Assembly (NCBI GenBank): GCA_000469685.2
Contig: LS997567.1
Coordinates: forward strand, 43,686,275 to 43,750,274
Direction: 5' to 3'
From: Haemonchus contortus
Lineage: Eukaryota; Nematoda; Chromadorea; Rhabditida; Trichostrongylidae
DNA: 64,000 nucleotides
Part shown: positions 22,797 to 36,700 of the stretch, piece after piece
How the letters are laid out: each line of letters begins with the position of its first letter
Position numbering within the stretch: position 1 is the stretch's first letter
Translations under genes and position numbers: made by a program
Notes under the pieces: generated by a model
Databases searched by the model: none
Seen by the model: the letters and a program-made list of their open reading frames with translations, nothing else
What the model was told of the DNA's origin: nothing

Positions 22797-23974
22797 CTCT
22801 TTTTTTGCACCCGAGAGGACAGCTTTCTATGCTCTAGGTTGTGATAATATGAGGTACTACATTTTGAGATGCATTGTTCAACATTCTCTGTAAGCCCTGT
22901 GACACTGCCTTTCAATATTTACGGTTTGCTTGTTTGATTTATAGCTAAGCCGGCCATATTGTATAGCCAGCTAGCTTGGTTATCTTTCTCACACGTTGCA
23001 CCATCTACTAACTTTTTACTTATCGGGAATTATATGTTTATTGGTTTAACCCTAACGAATGCCATCTCTTGCTATGACCAACTACCCTGTGCCTATCCTG
23101 TGCATGCATTGCCTCTTGTAAGTCATTTGTTTTTTGAACTTAAGAACTCATGCTTTGAAGTTTGAATTTTCAATAGTGATCCTGTAATAAATATATTAAT
23201 AAAACAACCTCTATGTAAACTGCCATAGTAAACAGCACCCCTAGGGTTACGGGCTGAGAAATGACCTTCACTGTTAGAGTGTTGAACCCTGATTTAGGGG
23301 TAGTCAACGTCTGTACGATTGATTGATACAACTCATCCAATCGAAAAAGGCAAAAACATGTAATTGTTGTGTTATATCTGCTTTTCTTGCAAATTTCACA
23401 GTATTAACAAATCAGTATTTATATAACATAATGCTTTGACAAAATGTTAATTTGATAAAGTTGTTACGCACAAGGCAACCTTTGTCAAACAGCCTCTCTC
23501 AAAAACGCTTATGTTAAAAGGCAGACAACGTTAATGATATAGATATGATAAGTTTTTGAATCAAGCCAATAGAACGTATTATAGAACGGAGCGGTTCAAA
23601 GAGTAACATTCAACATGCAGTCATAAAAAACGAACAAACACAAACGGGAGGAATGATAACGATTTGAATGATACCAAGACTACTCATAATGGAAAGATTC
23701 TTACTAACAGATCCGATGAATTTTGGGTACTTTCACCAACCTGCACACGGTTTATTGGTCTTCGAGATTGAGGTATTCTTCGTAAAATCAAAGTCTTGCG
23801 TCGTTGCTTGTTTGAAGATATCCAGCACATCCTGCAAAATACTAAATATTGGATCTTCTACGTTTTTCAGAATCAAGAGTAAAGAATTACAAGGTTGAAG
23901 TATATATAAAAATTGTTGTACGATTACAATTACAATTTGTAACGCTTTATTATCGGGCAAGACGCAACATAGTT
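22797..23974. other. intergenic, no gene seen
   Basis: AT-rich. The frames at 22959-23165 and 23668-23898 lack splice signals and similarity. The short motif at about 23267-23300 (TTCACTGTTAGAGTGTTGAA, then CCCT and GGGG) resembles the first bases of the window and may be a terminus of a dispersed repeat. Confidence 0.4.
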
Positions 23975-24056
23975 GGAGTATAAGGCTTTAGAGAAACAAA
24001 CCGTAAGTTGGCTGCAGTACTGCTTATCTCGAACTGTTTCCAAATGAATATTCCAG

Positions 24057-24239
24057 GCAGGAAATCCTGAACTGGCGGAACATATTGCCAGCCGACTTCG
24101 CAGTATTCACTCTGTGATGGACGAACTTAGTCGAGACTGCGGGCAACTGGAAGACCTCTATAAAAATATCGAAACGGAGAAAGACGGTCCGAGTCAGCGA
24201 TTGACTTGCTCACCTACCTTGCCGACCTGCCACTACTAG
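24057..24239 (+). CDS. host-like terminal exon of a helical protein (copy 1)
   Basis: Preceded by an exon end (EYKALEKQ-T, donor at 24003) and a 54-base intron, 60 codons run to TAG. They begin AGNPELAEHIASRLRSIHSV and continue MDELSRDCGQLEDLYKNIE. The heptad-like, charged pattern suggests a coiled coil. In copy 2 the codon after DGPSQ is TGA, so the ancestral protein may have ended there and copy 1 reads 13 codons further. The upstream exons are absent next to copy 1, so this is probably a displaced fragment. I do not recognise the family. Confidence 0.4.
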   Translation, partial: AGNPELAEHIASRLRSIHSVMDELSRDCGQLEDLYKNIETEKDGPSQRLTCSPTLPTCHY

Positions 24240-25119
24240 CTTTCTACGAAAAAAAATTATGTCGGTCTGTTGTTTCTTATCAATAACAATACCTGTGATT
24301 TTATCTGAAATGTATTCATTTTTTTTACTTGTGAATTTGACATGATATTGTACTTACTCGTTTTATCATAATGTTGTGCAATTTAAATGTTTTAAATTAA
24401 ATGTTACCCTGCACTGGTTTCAACTGACTTGCTCACATTTGCGTTCCTCTTTAATTACGTTTTTTTTCCACACTTAAAAGACTGTGTGATCAGGAGGAGT
24501 ATCCGATCTCTATGCTTTGGTGCTTTATGCTGTGACGCCTACTTTTGATTAGGGAGGTTGTAGCCTCCGGGTAAATGGTTACTGGCTTCGTCATCCGGTA
24601 ACTGGTGCTCGGATCTCATTGGAGATCATATTTGACTCTATAAGATGGCGTAGTCCTTTTCAGTACCGCCAGTCATGGTCCAGGGATCGATCTGTCGATC
24701 AGAATTTGAATCTGTGTGATTGATGGAATTCCATAAATGTTATTGAAATATTTGAATCCCTGCGAAGAAATTGGTCGCAGTGGTTCTTTTGGCAGTAAAC
24801 AAAAAAGTAATTGTGCAGAGTATGAGGCCCACTCTGCAGCGATAAGCAGTGGTATTTTGCCCTGCGGGTGTTCCACTCACACTTCGCTCGATTAGATATG
24901 AGATTTCGGTTGCCGAGGTGTCTTTCATGGAGTATATAGAACGTGTACAAATAACCTGGGTTTTTCGTATCAACTGTTTAGCTGTTTTTTGTGTACTCTT
25001 TATACGAGGTTTTTATGTTTGCAAGTCATTTTGAAGCTTATCTGATGATCTTTCGTATTTTTATTGTCACTTTTTCCAAGTCGCTTTTCGTCAGTTTTAG
25101 ACTGAATGACTCGGTCTGA

Positions 25120-25357
25120 ATGGCGCTCGACGACTGGCATCCCATGCGACTAGTGGCTTACGATGCCTCGTGTTGGCCGGTGGCAAAAGAAAATGGAAGG
25201 ACACCTCGGAAAAATAAAAGCAAAAATGCTACGTTGGTTGGTTGGGGTCACATGCTTGGACTATATTTGCAAGGACGCAATAAAGGAGGGAGGACTTGGA
25301 ATTAAAAATGGACTTGAAAACTTGAAGTTGCTGATAAAAGCCCGTCGTAGATGGTAG
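25120..25357 (+). pseudogene. RTE LINE reverse-transcriptase remnant (copy 1)
   Basis: Two overlapping frames carry the C-terminal RT signature: VAYDASCWPVAKENG in one, and KMLRWLVGVTCLDYI...IKARRRW in the other. They match the RTE pattern SECWP...RMLRW..GVTRLD....EARLRW. A frameshift lies between the two and a stop follows RRRW, so it is dead. The same remnant sits at the same offset in copy 2. Confidence 0.65.
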
Positions 25358-26960
25358 AGCCCTGACCTAAATGGCAATGTGGATTGGCCTAAGCCTCGAC
25401 GTTCTCAGGAAGCAGCTCAAGTTCCTTCAAAGTAATTGATACCTTGCATGAGGACTTGAAAGTAAAAATTTACTTGCAAACTTGAAATTGGCCCTCATTC
25501 CAAAAAAGTGTTTGATCGGGAGAAATGACGGCAGTACACCAGAAAAGCGGATTCCGCTTCTGAGCCGGACAAAGGCAGAAGAAGAAATTGCTGTTGTTGA
25601 TGTTGGTGGGCTTACATCAACACTTCATCGCAGATTGTTTATTTAGTCTCACATTATATCTGATGGTAGGACTTCGATTATTCTACAGGTTGCCTTTCAT
25701 TCGAACGAAAATCGACTGCAGGCACTCGTCCTGCTCGGTTTTATCTTTTTATTTCCCTCTTATTGCACAATGTAAGGGTCAGGATCAACTGTTGCCGTTC
25801 AACATAAAACTGACCGGTGGGTTGAGTTAGTTGGATTTTTATCGCAAAAAAAGAATTCCTAAGAAAGGTCTCATTGATATCTTGAAGAGAATCAACTTTA
25901 CATACTGCGCCTATGCACATAAGGGCCCATCCTATTCGAACAGAAGTTTGGCTTGCGATTTCGAAAGGCTCAGTGCTGAACTAATGTCAATTTCTGTCTG
26001 AATTCATCCTGCTCAGGACCGCCACTAGTAAGACTCACTTGCTGTGTGTCCAGTGGTTATGCTTTCACAACCGCTCGAATCGAAATTCAACACGTAAGGC
26101 CTCTGTCAGCATTGTCTGCCATATAGGCACTGATCTCTCCTAACTCTCGGCATATCTCATGTTTGGCTGAGTACTCTCTTCTATATGAAGGATGCTGCTA
26201 TCCTTTTGTTGCTGACACCTTACATCGCAAATGTTGAACCGAGTTAGTGGTGATGGTAAAGGTTCACGAAAAGGTTAAGCGCGATTCTATCAGGCTAGAC
26301 TCCTCAAACTGCGATGGACCTGTCAACAAAACAAGTTTTTGTAAATTTAATACTGTTACCAATATTCTTCATCGATTATGAGACAGTTTTTGCAAAGGCC
26401 TTTCTTTAATTTGTCATCACATCACTATTGTCACAATACCTAACAGTGTGAGTCTGATACTGTCTATAAATATTTTCTATGAGATTTGACTTCTTTGGCA
26501 AGAGTTTATTGATTGATACTCTGTAAACTACCTTTTTATTAGTTTCCAAGTTACACTTGTCACTTTCTTTTATCAGCGTTATATCTTGAATGTTTCCACT
26601 CTCGGTAGCTCCCATAGGCGCTGCGAAATGCATGGAATTTTTGAGTCAGCAAACTTCAGCAAACTGCCCCTCGAACGCTGGCCTGTTCCTTATCTTTTAT
26701 TACCAATTATCAGAGTTCACTCAGTCCTACAACACCTTGGTCAATCGTATCGAACCTTGATTATTTGTAGTCAACAGAGTGAAAAGCGGTCAGTAATCAT
26801 ATGAGTAGTGGAAGCGTTCCCTGTCGTTGAAAAGAGAGGAATTTACGAGAATTTACTTATGTTGCCTAACTCGAGAGCTTGAGAGCTTTGCATACACTTA
26901 ACGGCATCCAGGCTTTGAATGAAAGTCAGATGCACGGCGTATGCTGGCATCTTAGTTCAA

Positions 26961-27006
26961 GTAATTGAGATTAATCATATTAGCGCGTAATTGAGATTAA
27001 TCATAT
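26961..27006. repeat. short tandem repeat, 26-base period
   Basis: GTAATTGAGATTAATCATAT occurs twice exactly (26961-26980 and 26987-27006), separated by six bases, just outside the right end of the 2.97 kb copy 1. Confidence 0.85.
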
Positions 27007-27113
27007 ATCCACCGTGTTCTCTGGGCCTCCGTCTGGCTTCGCTCCCCAAACTCTCTGGGTGCCACCTCCACCTTCTTTCTCATTGGGATGCGCTAAAGAC
27101 TGACTGACATTGT

Positions 27114-27257
27114 ATGACGAGTGCGGCTGTTCGTCATTTTAATATTCGAACATCCGTAGAGTCAGTCGAGGCATCATCAGACGAGAAGCAACCAGCTCAA
27201 GTCACTAACAACAAGGCTACGACTCAAGTTTTCGACCTCAACAACGCTCCCAGTTAA
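27114..27257 (+). CDS. 47-residue open frame, unassigned
   Basis: An ATG-to-TAA frame with coding-like composition, rich in Ser, Glu, Gln and Asn (SVEASSDEKQPAQV, VFDLNNAPS). It could be a free-standing small ORF or the last exon of a gene whose other exons I did not find. No known domain. Confidence 0.2.
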   Translation: MTSAAVRHFNIRTSVESVEASSDEKQPAQVTNNKATTQVFDLNNAPS

Positions 27258-30200
27258 ACATTCATTCACACAGACTACGAGAGGTACGCGATTCTATTCC
27301 CTCAAACTTATTCCGAATTCATGCCATGTCAAACACGTCAATACACCGTTGCCACGGCTCTTGCTATCCTCCATTCAAAACTATAATACTAGTAAGACCT
27401 CTGCAGAGAGTAATCATCATCCGATTTTGAATTCCTCTTAAGCATGCGAACTTCGATGTTTTTCAAAGACAACAAGGACCTATGGTTAGTACAGAAGAAG
27501 ATGGAGAATTGCATCTGAGATTAGGTTTATACCGAATGAAATCGGCTTGTCTTATCTTCCTAAGTGATTTCCGAACTGTCTTGGGAAACAACGAACCCGA
27601 TCGCCCCAGAATTCCATATTTTGGATGCAGTTCAGAGTTAGTGGTTTTACTCGATCCTGAATAGGTCTAATGTAGAGATTTAACTTCTGCTGTTCGGCTC
27701 GGACTTAAAGAAAAGTAGTACTGGAACCACTGTATATGAAATCTACCATCTGATACAACTCGCTACTAGTCTCAACCTACTGGATGTGCCTCATTTATTG
27801 TTGTTATTGTATTATTATCACCTGTTATACTTGAACGGGAATAACTGAAAATCCTTATTGTGTAAACAAGCTGATTAAGCGCAGTGTAGTTTTCCTTTTA
27901 ACTAAAGGGTTTCTGAACTTTGCACTTTTTTAAAGAATTTCCTTTTTTGCGAGACAGTTTAGTGATCAGATATATATCAGTAACTCATTAACTGAATTTG
28001 GGGTATCAAATGTATATATGTGAAGGATATTTTTACTTCTGTACCGTAGTGGTATAATAGTAGTACCTTGAAGTATGTGGATAGCCCAAACGGAACTTGT
28101 GCTGTAAGCTTTGGTCAAACTGCCTTTTAACTACAAAACATACCCCAGTGCAGAGCAATTTGGTAACAGAATGACTTTTTTGTCTCATTTCGAAGGGAGG
28201 GCTTTTCAAATTGCCGTTCGACGATGCTCTGAGGGTTCTCTGATTCACGTTTTCAGCGAAGGTTTTCCCGTTTCATTTGATATGGACAGAGTTCCAGCAC
28301 TACTGTGCTCGGACGTGTTTTCCTAGGCTTCTGTTGACGTGTGTTTATAGAATTTCATTAGAGATATTTTTCAAGCCCTTAGATGGAGCGCAATAAAGCA
28401 ATGCTGATTGGAAATTGAACTGGTTTGGATTTCGATTGTTGAGCCAGTTATTATTAGCATATCAGCAGTTATGAAATACTGAATTATCCCAGTCGAGGGG
28501 AAACCTACAGTGGAGTGGGTACAGGAAAATTGAGCCATTTCTTTTGACTTGGAATTATTCTGCCGTTTCTTTGCTTGTTTTTGGTTCTTGAATGTTTTTG
28601 TTACTCTGAAGTAAGAAGTTTGTTTTCTAGCAGTGAACAACAATTCAAGCTATCAAGTGAGCTCTCATTCTTAGTGAATCTGTTGATAGAGCCAGGCAAA
28701 TGCAGGATTGAAGGCGGTTGTGTGCGGCTCGCTGAGCTCGCACTAGGCAATAATTTAAGATAAACTTTCTTCTATAGCAGTTCCAAGCTTCCTTTTAGTC
28801 AGCATTTGCTGATTTTCCTAGTCATGGCATGCTTTCAAGATTAGTGCCATCTTTTTGGAACTCTTCATCCACTTCTATCCGGTCAGACAGGAACTGACAC
28901 ATCCATTTCACTTGGTTTTTGCCTCTTTTGTCAAAAATGTTGGAAAAATACGAATTTCAATAGTTTCTGTTACATATGCTTGAAGACTATTGAAAAGAGT
29001 CGGCAGAAATGATGAACCATGAAGGAAGCTGTTCTCAGTAAGCCCATGAATCAAGAGGTCACCTACTCTTCTGCGTGATCCTTTTTGTACCACCCACTAC
29101 GATTAGTCCGTTAAATCTTGAACTGCAAAAGCTTAAAAATTGTTTCGATTACAACATTTACATGCGATTTGTGAGCTCGTACTCTTAACATATATGAAGG
29201 GGATCTATGAAATCACGGTTGAGGGCAAGGGTAAGCATGGGTGGAGAAGGTGAAGCTCACCAATCATTTCAAACGCTGAGCTATCAATTTCGCATTTTTG
29301 TTGTTTCTGCAGATTGTTTTGGGTCATGTCATATTTTTTGGGACTGCGAAGCTCATTAATTTCGATAGTTTGGGTCTGCGGGAAATGGAAGGAAAGTTAG
29401 CTGAGATGTAGAGAAGTCAGCTAGCTCTGAGCGGCTCAAGTTACTTATCCGCCTGAATCGTTTGAGCGCCGGAATGCGTTCAGTTCTTATTGTGCTGAGG
29501 ACGAAGAACTCCACTGTTCTGCTGGAGATTTTACGAACTAAGCAAATACGAAAAAACGACTTGCCATGCAAGAGCCAACATTGAAGGCACATTTCCCTGG
29601 AGATTTCGTTCATGTACGATTTTAAGCCTGATATACCTCAATTTCGAGGGCTAAACGCTCCAGCTCACTCACTCACTTATTCTGCCATGCTTTTATACGA
29701 ATCATTTGAGCGTAATTGACATTTCAGCAACACTCACCGCTCGTAGCATCGTTAAGTAGCCGACATTTGTACTGCAGCTTGTGTGCTTGTTGTTGCTAAG
29801 CGCGACCACCAACGCGCCATTGAAGGCTTTGGGTGGTCGCAATACGAGAAAGGTGCACGACCCTCATCCGTCTGCTGTCGGAGGCTTCAATTAGTGGAAT
29901 AGAGGATGAGAGCTTGTGACGAACTGAGGGAACAGGAGGCTTCCTCACCTGCATGGCTAACGGCAATTAGCCGTCACCGGTCGAGGCGGCATGATTGCTT
30001 TCATCTCCATCACCACGTAGCTACGTGACTTGACCTTCCCGGTCTCACACTGCGTGCGCTAACATCAGAAATCTCCAATCGTCCCGCTAGGACATCCATC
30101 GTCTCGGCCATCATCATCTGTGATTTATGACATGTTCGCACATCATTTTACTCTTAATCTCTTTGACTTATGGATTAATTCGAAATAGTTACAAGTAATT

Positions 30201-31600
30201 CCTCCTAATGTTGTGACAGCAAGCATTTGTCTTTTTTTTTCATTGACCCTCACAAGAACTTTTCATAGCAATTGACGAACATAGTCTACTTAGTGTCCAA
30301 GGTGTTTTCGAAACTCTTCCTCCCTTTTATGGTAATGGAAGGCGTACTCTACTACTACTGTTTTATCACTCTGTTTTTTTTTTTGAGCCTAATCTGTATT
30401 TCTTGGTTATCCTGTCCAATCTCGACCTGAAAGCCAAGCTGGTTCCGCTATGATTTCCGGCTTTTTCGCCTTTGTTTCGTTGGTTAAATCATGGTTTTTC
30501 CTTCCCCTTTACAGCTTCTATGGAGCTAGTTTGACATCTGCTTGCACTTGTACAGCTATTCTGAAGGTCAAAGTAATTACTCATAGTGAGCCTAGTTAGG
30601 ATCCACTAGTCTTTTCTAACTCTAGAGATCTTAAGCCATCTTATAGAGACTTTGTTTGTAAAAAACGCTACCTCAATCTAAGAACAGTTGAATGTGACAG
30701 AAGGGTCAAAAACTCTTTGGATTCTTCAGAAATAGTTCTCAAAATGATCAGTCAATCGGCTTTTCAGCTGGGCCCAAAATATTAAGATCAATTAGAGGGA
30801 TGGATTAATTGGGAAATTCACTTCAAAGTTCATAAGATCATACATAACCCAAGACATTGAAATTTCGATCCTTGTCGACTCCTTTGTGTATTGAGGACCT
30901 TGGACATTCATTCATTTCTATACCTACATTGTCCTACCCGCTCTCAGAGTGAAAAATTATCCCAAATTCAACAAAACCTCTAGTATTCTCTTTACTGATT
31001 ATTTTACAGTGTCTTTATTGTGAGAATAAGCTTAATCTTCCCTTCGAAGTGGTGTAGAGCTGATGCGTTATTATTTGTTTGCCATATGCTCAAAGCTGAG
31101 ACCGGCAATATTCTTATTTTGCACGTCCGTCTTCAGATTCATGAAAACATTCTTCTCACACCCTACAAGTAAGCTACTTGCAAAGAAAGGAGGACTAAAA
31201 ACCCCTAGCAAGTGCTCGTTTCGATAACGTAATACACGGATCATTCACTCGTTTTGGTATTTAACTATTTTTACTAGGTCAGGTGAAGTACAAGTTGTAT
31301 TTAGCATTTAATTCATACTCAGTCTCTATTGCACCTGGAAAATAATTAAACTTTTCCAAGTTCTAATAATAGGGTAGTTGGTTTCCCCGAGTTCCAGTAG
31401 CTGCCTGTCACTTGCTCTAGCCGGAAGTCTTACACACTCATAGCTTCTGTTCGGCATACCGTAATCTGCTTGGCTATTTGGCTGTCTGATAATTTGGATA
31501 GTGTAGTCCGCAGCGATTAAGTGTGCATAGTGGCGATGTTTACGTGGTGTAGCTGACAAGGCTAACAAAGGCGCAAGTCAAGTCCTGTCTACTTACCTGC
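27258..31600. other. intergenic, no gene seen
   Basis: More than 4 kb with only short open frames (for example 28111-28326 +, 28371-28643 -, 29356-29613 -) that lack motifs or splice context. The 29740-30100 stretch is GC-richer and holds a perfect 9-base inverted pair, GCGACCACC (29802-29810) with GGTGGTCGC (29832-29840). Confidence 0.4.
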
Positions 31601-33752
31601 ACCTCGACCATCTCAAATACCCACTCTCTCACGCACACGCACACCTCTTTATCTCTCGGTGATGACGTCCACAGATGTTGACCGTGCATATTCTAGATGT
31701 CATAATTGGTTACGAACCGTATACACACCACCCAGCCCATACACAGACAGACAGGCACATACACATACACAGTTGTTCTATTATTATACATGAATAGTCG
31801 AAAATGAACGGACGAAGTGCAGTTTCTGGCTGTTTGAAAGTGTAATGTCGAATATTGCATTGTCGTCATCTATCACCTTCACATCAAAACCGACCAAAGT
31901 CAAAAGCACTTTTCCCTCAGCTGGCATTCGTAAACTGCAGCTGTTTTTTCGTAACACTTGAGAAGTATACCGCTAGCGTTTGTTAGTAGTAGTTCCGCGA
32001 AGAAATTGTTGTTCACTTGGTCGGCTCAACTGAGTCTCTCTGATGGGAAGCAAAAAGATCACATTTCAGAGGATTGCGCACGTTAAAGTGGAACTTGTTG
32101 GGCTTCTTGCCAGAAGACTTTGCACTGATTTCAACTCGGAGGCCTGAGGTAAATCACAGTCACATCTTTCTCAATCTTCCTTATTTTCATTCCGATTTTT
32201 ACCGGATCGATCACATTTCCCTCGCCTCTGAAATTCGAAAGAAACCAAATGCATGGCTCACTCTAGGGAGAAACGGCAGGCAGCCGGTGCTTCGAATATA
32301 CCTTTGTGCGGTTATACAGGGGAGAGTGCGGACGTGTGCGATTGAAAGCGAGCTAAAATAGAGACTAGGTTGTGCCCTCGGTGGATATCATATGATGTTT
32401 GATGGAAAACAGCGACTCATCGACAGCTGCGTCATGCGGGCGCTGAACTTGGGCCATAAATATTTCCCTGCAACATTGGGTGATTCCGCAGCGGTTGGGG
32501 TGGTGTCAGATGTAAATAATGAGGTGAATGACATTGGTAAATTGTTATAGCGCCGGGCGATGAAGAAGAAAAAAGTTGGTCAGCGACGTCAAGTTGCCGA
32601 GTAAGGGACCGCATGCGATGCTATCGCCAGCTGTCGGATACCTTCTGATCGATCGGCGTTACTCAGTTTTTGACACCGATGCAGCATCATTCATTATCAG
32701 TTGACAATCATCCATTACGCTGCTCTTCGTCCCCTGAATGCCAGCCTCACTTCTGTGCCGTCAAAGAACAACGGGGCATGTTCAAGATACATCAAAATGA
32801 AATGCTGACTGCTGCAATGACGCTTTCACCACTGCTGCCAGCCAACAATCTGAATTCTGTTCACCAGGGGAAATCCAACAACATCCGCATATGATCTTCA
32901 ACCCGCTAGAACTACAGCATAGATAAAATTGGAGCTGAAGAACTTTTGATGAGCTTGGTTTCTGCTAAAAATGCCACATACCGTCGACCTGACGCGATGT
33001 TTACTGGTCAAGACGGTAGACGTCGTTTGGGGTAGCGAGTGTATACATAACCTCCACCAAGCACTGACTTCTGACTAGTCACGTCTGCGACTCCAATACC
33101 TCACGTCCGTGACCAGCACTCTCTCACTCGACCCCCCACCCACCGAACCCACCGGCCCCGCCTCCACTACCACCAGGCCATTAACCGCCCCTCCCGCCAC
33201 ACGTCGTAAATCAAAAATTCGGCAACTTACCACGCCATAAATTACTGACGGACCACTTCCGATTGGGCGGCATACTGTATTTGATCGGAAGATCCAAATC
33301 GTCTACCGTACTTCTTAACTGATTACTCGAATGATCTGTCCTATATTCAACTAATTGCCATGCCACCATATTGTGAGTATCGAAATTTTGTTGTTATTGA
33401 TTAGTTTACTCTTAAAAGTGATGATCAAATTTTATTTTTGAACACAGTGGCGCATAGAGCGTCTTTGTGAGTATGATAAACGGCTTAACTGCTCAGTTTT
33501 TGCCGGCCATCGCCGTTATCTTCGGTCTGTCGAGGTTCCACGGTCGAATGTATTATATGGAAAGGAGGGGTATGTGTGCGTGAGTGAGTCGAAAGAACGC
33601 TCCAGTATCAAATGGATAAATCGAATTGATAGTCCTTAAGCCTCTCATCAATGACTAGAATAAGACTCGAGTCTGTAGCCAGAACACTGGTGATCATTTT
33701 GACGTAACACCTCTGTGTCTTTGCAGCTTCTCCTCATCGAACGCTTCTGACG
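31601..33752. other. upstream region of the FGFRL-like gene, simple-sequence rich
   Basis: Contains a CA-rich tract (about 31630-31780, CACACGCACACC and ACACATACACAG types) and a C-rich tract (about 33130-33200, ACCCCCCACCCACCG). The promoter and 5' UTR of the receptor gene should lie here. A TTTGCAG acceptor ends at 33726, 26 bases before the ATG, marking a 5' UTR intron or a trans-splice site. The open frame at 32074-32361 is unsupported. Confidence 0.45.
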
Positions 33753-36700
33753 ATGTTCCAACTGCTCATCGTCGCCGTCGTCGCACTTCATGCAGCTATT
33801 TTGACACCGGAAACTGAAGCTGCTCATGGAAGTGAGTTTCACTGAAGGGTTCATGGCAAAGGGCTGATTACTGTCCCTCAGAACTTCTCATTTCCTTCTT
33901 CTTTGATCTCTGTCACACAAACATTCCACCTCGAAGCGTACGCAATTTTGTGTAAGCGTCAGTAAAATTAATTGTGCTGATCAGGCACGAGAAGCCTCAG
34001 CCTCCGAGCAGTGGTTCTCATTGCTAGCTCGTACTGATCCACCTCCTGCTACTCGTCTTCTTTTTCTTTGATTCCTCTCTAATGCTGTCGCGTTTTTCGT
34101 TGGCTACTTGACCCATGGTCAATGTCAAGTATCAATTCTCGATATGTACTTCTGCTCTTTGATACCATTATGTATGATCACATTCTATTGATTGAACACT
34201 CAACCAGGTCTCTTTGCTCTCGTTGCCCTTCTGTTAATGGTCCTAAAGTGCATGTATTGCTGAAGAGCTTGATTTCAAGTGCACATCACCTGGTATAGGG
34301 GTGCTGAAGCTGTCCGCTAGCGCTTTTTCTATCGCGAAATTGATGTTTCAATGTGCACTGCATTTGTTTTCATGCTGTCTTTAGACGATTTAATTCGATG
34401 CCCTTTACATTTCGCGTCATCGCGTCGCGTTGCGTTCGAATTCGGTCGCGAAGCGCGATTTGAGTGACATTTTGATCCCACCGTATTTGGAATGGAAATG
34501 GAGCTGTCGTTGGCATCAAAAGACATCCCATGCACATGCAGTCAAATTAGCATAAAATTCGTCTCCCCCAATGCTGGAAATCAATCCGATTTTTGATGAG
34601 GTAGCAAGGAGGAGGAGGTGTACAGCTCGTGGTCGCGCCGTTCCTCTAATCGCTTTCACCAGAAACAATTAAACCTCACAGATTGAGTTGACATGACAGC
34701 AGCAGCAGCAGCAGCAGGCGGGCGGCCAGGCAACCAGGCAGGCAGGCAGAACACTTAATTCACATTTGCAATTAACGACCACCACACTTGGATACGACAA
34801 AAGGCGTATAATTGTGGACGTAGTCCGTAATTAGCATATACGTCCCTGAGGCATAGCTTAGACATGCTGTGATTTGCTGGGGCTCTAGCACTGTTTGGCT
34901 GGAGCTGTCAACGGATTCCCATAAAAACCACTTCGACACACGATACTAACATGTTTTCTGACGTATATGCCAACGATATCCCCCCAACTAAAAGCAGTGT
35001 TCCCAGAAAAATCTCATCAACGCGAACACGTCCATAGTTTTGCGGGAACTCATGAATCATCGATGTGGTTAGTCGGATGAGAGGAGTGTATCGAGCATGT
35101 TAACCTTGATGTCAGGAGCATCCCAGTCGACATTACTATCTCCGTATTGCATCCCCTCTACTCTAATGACAACCCCTCTCAGGTATCGTGACATTGACAT
35201 GCGCTTACCGTACCATGCGATCATCATCATTGATACGCCGATGTTCTTATGGACAATTGAATATGCTAAATTCACCTATCCGATCCTGTCCTAACTATCC
35301 ATATTACTATCAACACGTAATTAGTAAATAGACAGGCAGAAAACCACTCAGATTCGCGGACTGACACAGGATCCTTTAGAGCGATCCAGTAGTGGTACAT
35401 GATCTTCGGTTACATCGTCTATCTAGCACCAAAAGCAATTAGGCTCAGTGTTTCTGTCCTATTCTGACAGCTGTGCTTCGTTGAAATAGCGTGCACTGTT
35501 TATTCTGAAGATTTTGCGGACCCCTGATGCCGTCCAACTCGATCAGCTGTTGCTCAGCAAGTTTTTGTCGTGCTCCTTATCAACACCCAAAGTGTTATGC
35601 AACAAACGATCTCTGATAAATGATCCATCAAATCAAACAATTACTCATCACTTTGATGTCAGATAAATTGAAGAGACTATGGACAGGGAGTAACCATTAT
35701 CAATTTGCAAATTTCGTTTGCAAAATTTTTGAAATCCTCAGGACGCCGAAGTTGGCAAAGTCGTTATGCCTCTTCGTGCTTGCCACAGCCTTTCGAGATC
35801 GTTGGAACGCTCTCCATTATACATTTGATGGTGTTCCGTGGAACTCTCTTGCATAGTAGAGTACGTTGCTGGACATGTTTCCTGTTTCGCCTCGTTGCCG
35901 TAATTGCACTACACCACGCCAATCTTCGTTTCATCATAGCGGCTCGTCCCCCTTAATAACGCGTAATAGGACTCCCACGGTGAGCACTTCACCAACTGTG
36001 CGTACTTCCTCTCCCTCAAGGGCTCTGAGACCAATACTGCTAAGTATGACATTTGTTACATCCTGTATGTGACTTTAGACTGAGTAAGTCTGGGCTGGGC
36101 GGTTGGGGGTGCTGACCTCGCGCGATTGTAATCCGAACTCGCCTCTATCTCTGCTACCACATCTCTTGAGAGGATTATATGGGCTGTACCTGGTCTCTCC
36201 ACCACCTGTGCGATATGAAACCACTACGAAATTGAATAGCCTCGCCAGGTCATCGAATTAATGGACAGGCATATTCCGAGCTCAACATCATTGGCAACAA
36301 ATCTTCGGTACCTCGAACTAACGACTCTTGAGACAGATTCCCAGGCCTGCCTATGAATATTACGCAAGACGTGGCCAACGGCTGTGCTCGGAAATCCTTA
36401 GCCATCACAAGTGTCGGAGATAAGCACTATGAGAGCGGATTTCCGGAGGCACAGTGATTAGCACGACTGGGTGGGGGGATATTTCGGGCGATTGGTTGCG
36501 CCATCAACGGTATCAGGGCTCAGGATCGAATCGCTGACCACTAGATGGCGTATGAGGACGTGGGAGCGGCGGCAGATGGTAGATTGAACCTGACATAACA
36601 CAGTCAGACAGAAGGAACCCAAAAAAACTTCTGATTTCTTCATGGTATGGTCGAAAGGTCTTTTCCGAGTCGATTGATAGCATCGTTTACTGATAAGCTT

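Larger units (their letters stand above)
23975..26946 (+). repeat. 2.97 kb duplicated segment, copy 1
   Basis: This segment recurs in the same orientation at 49244-52209, about 25 kb away, at roughly 95% identity by eye with scattered indels. Shared sequence starts at GGAGTATAAGGC and ends at CGTATGCTG. Flanks differ and I see no target duplication or terminal inverted repeat. It contains the spliced exon at 24057-24239 and an RTE remnant at 25120-25357. Both copies keep the 54-base intron with GTAAGT and CAG, so the copying was at DNA level, not via mRNA. Confidence 0.85.
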
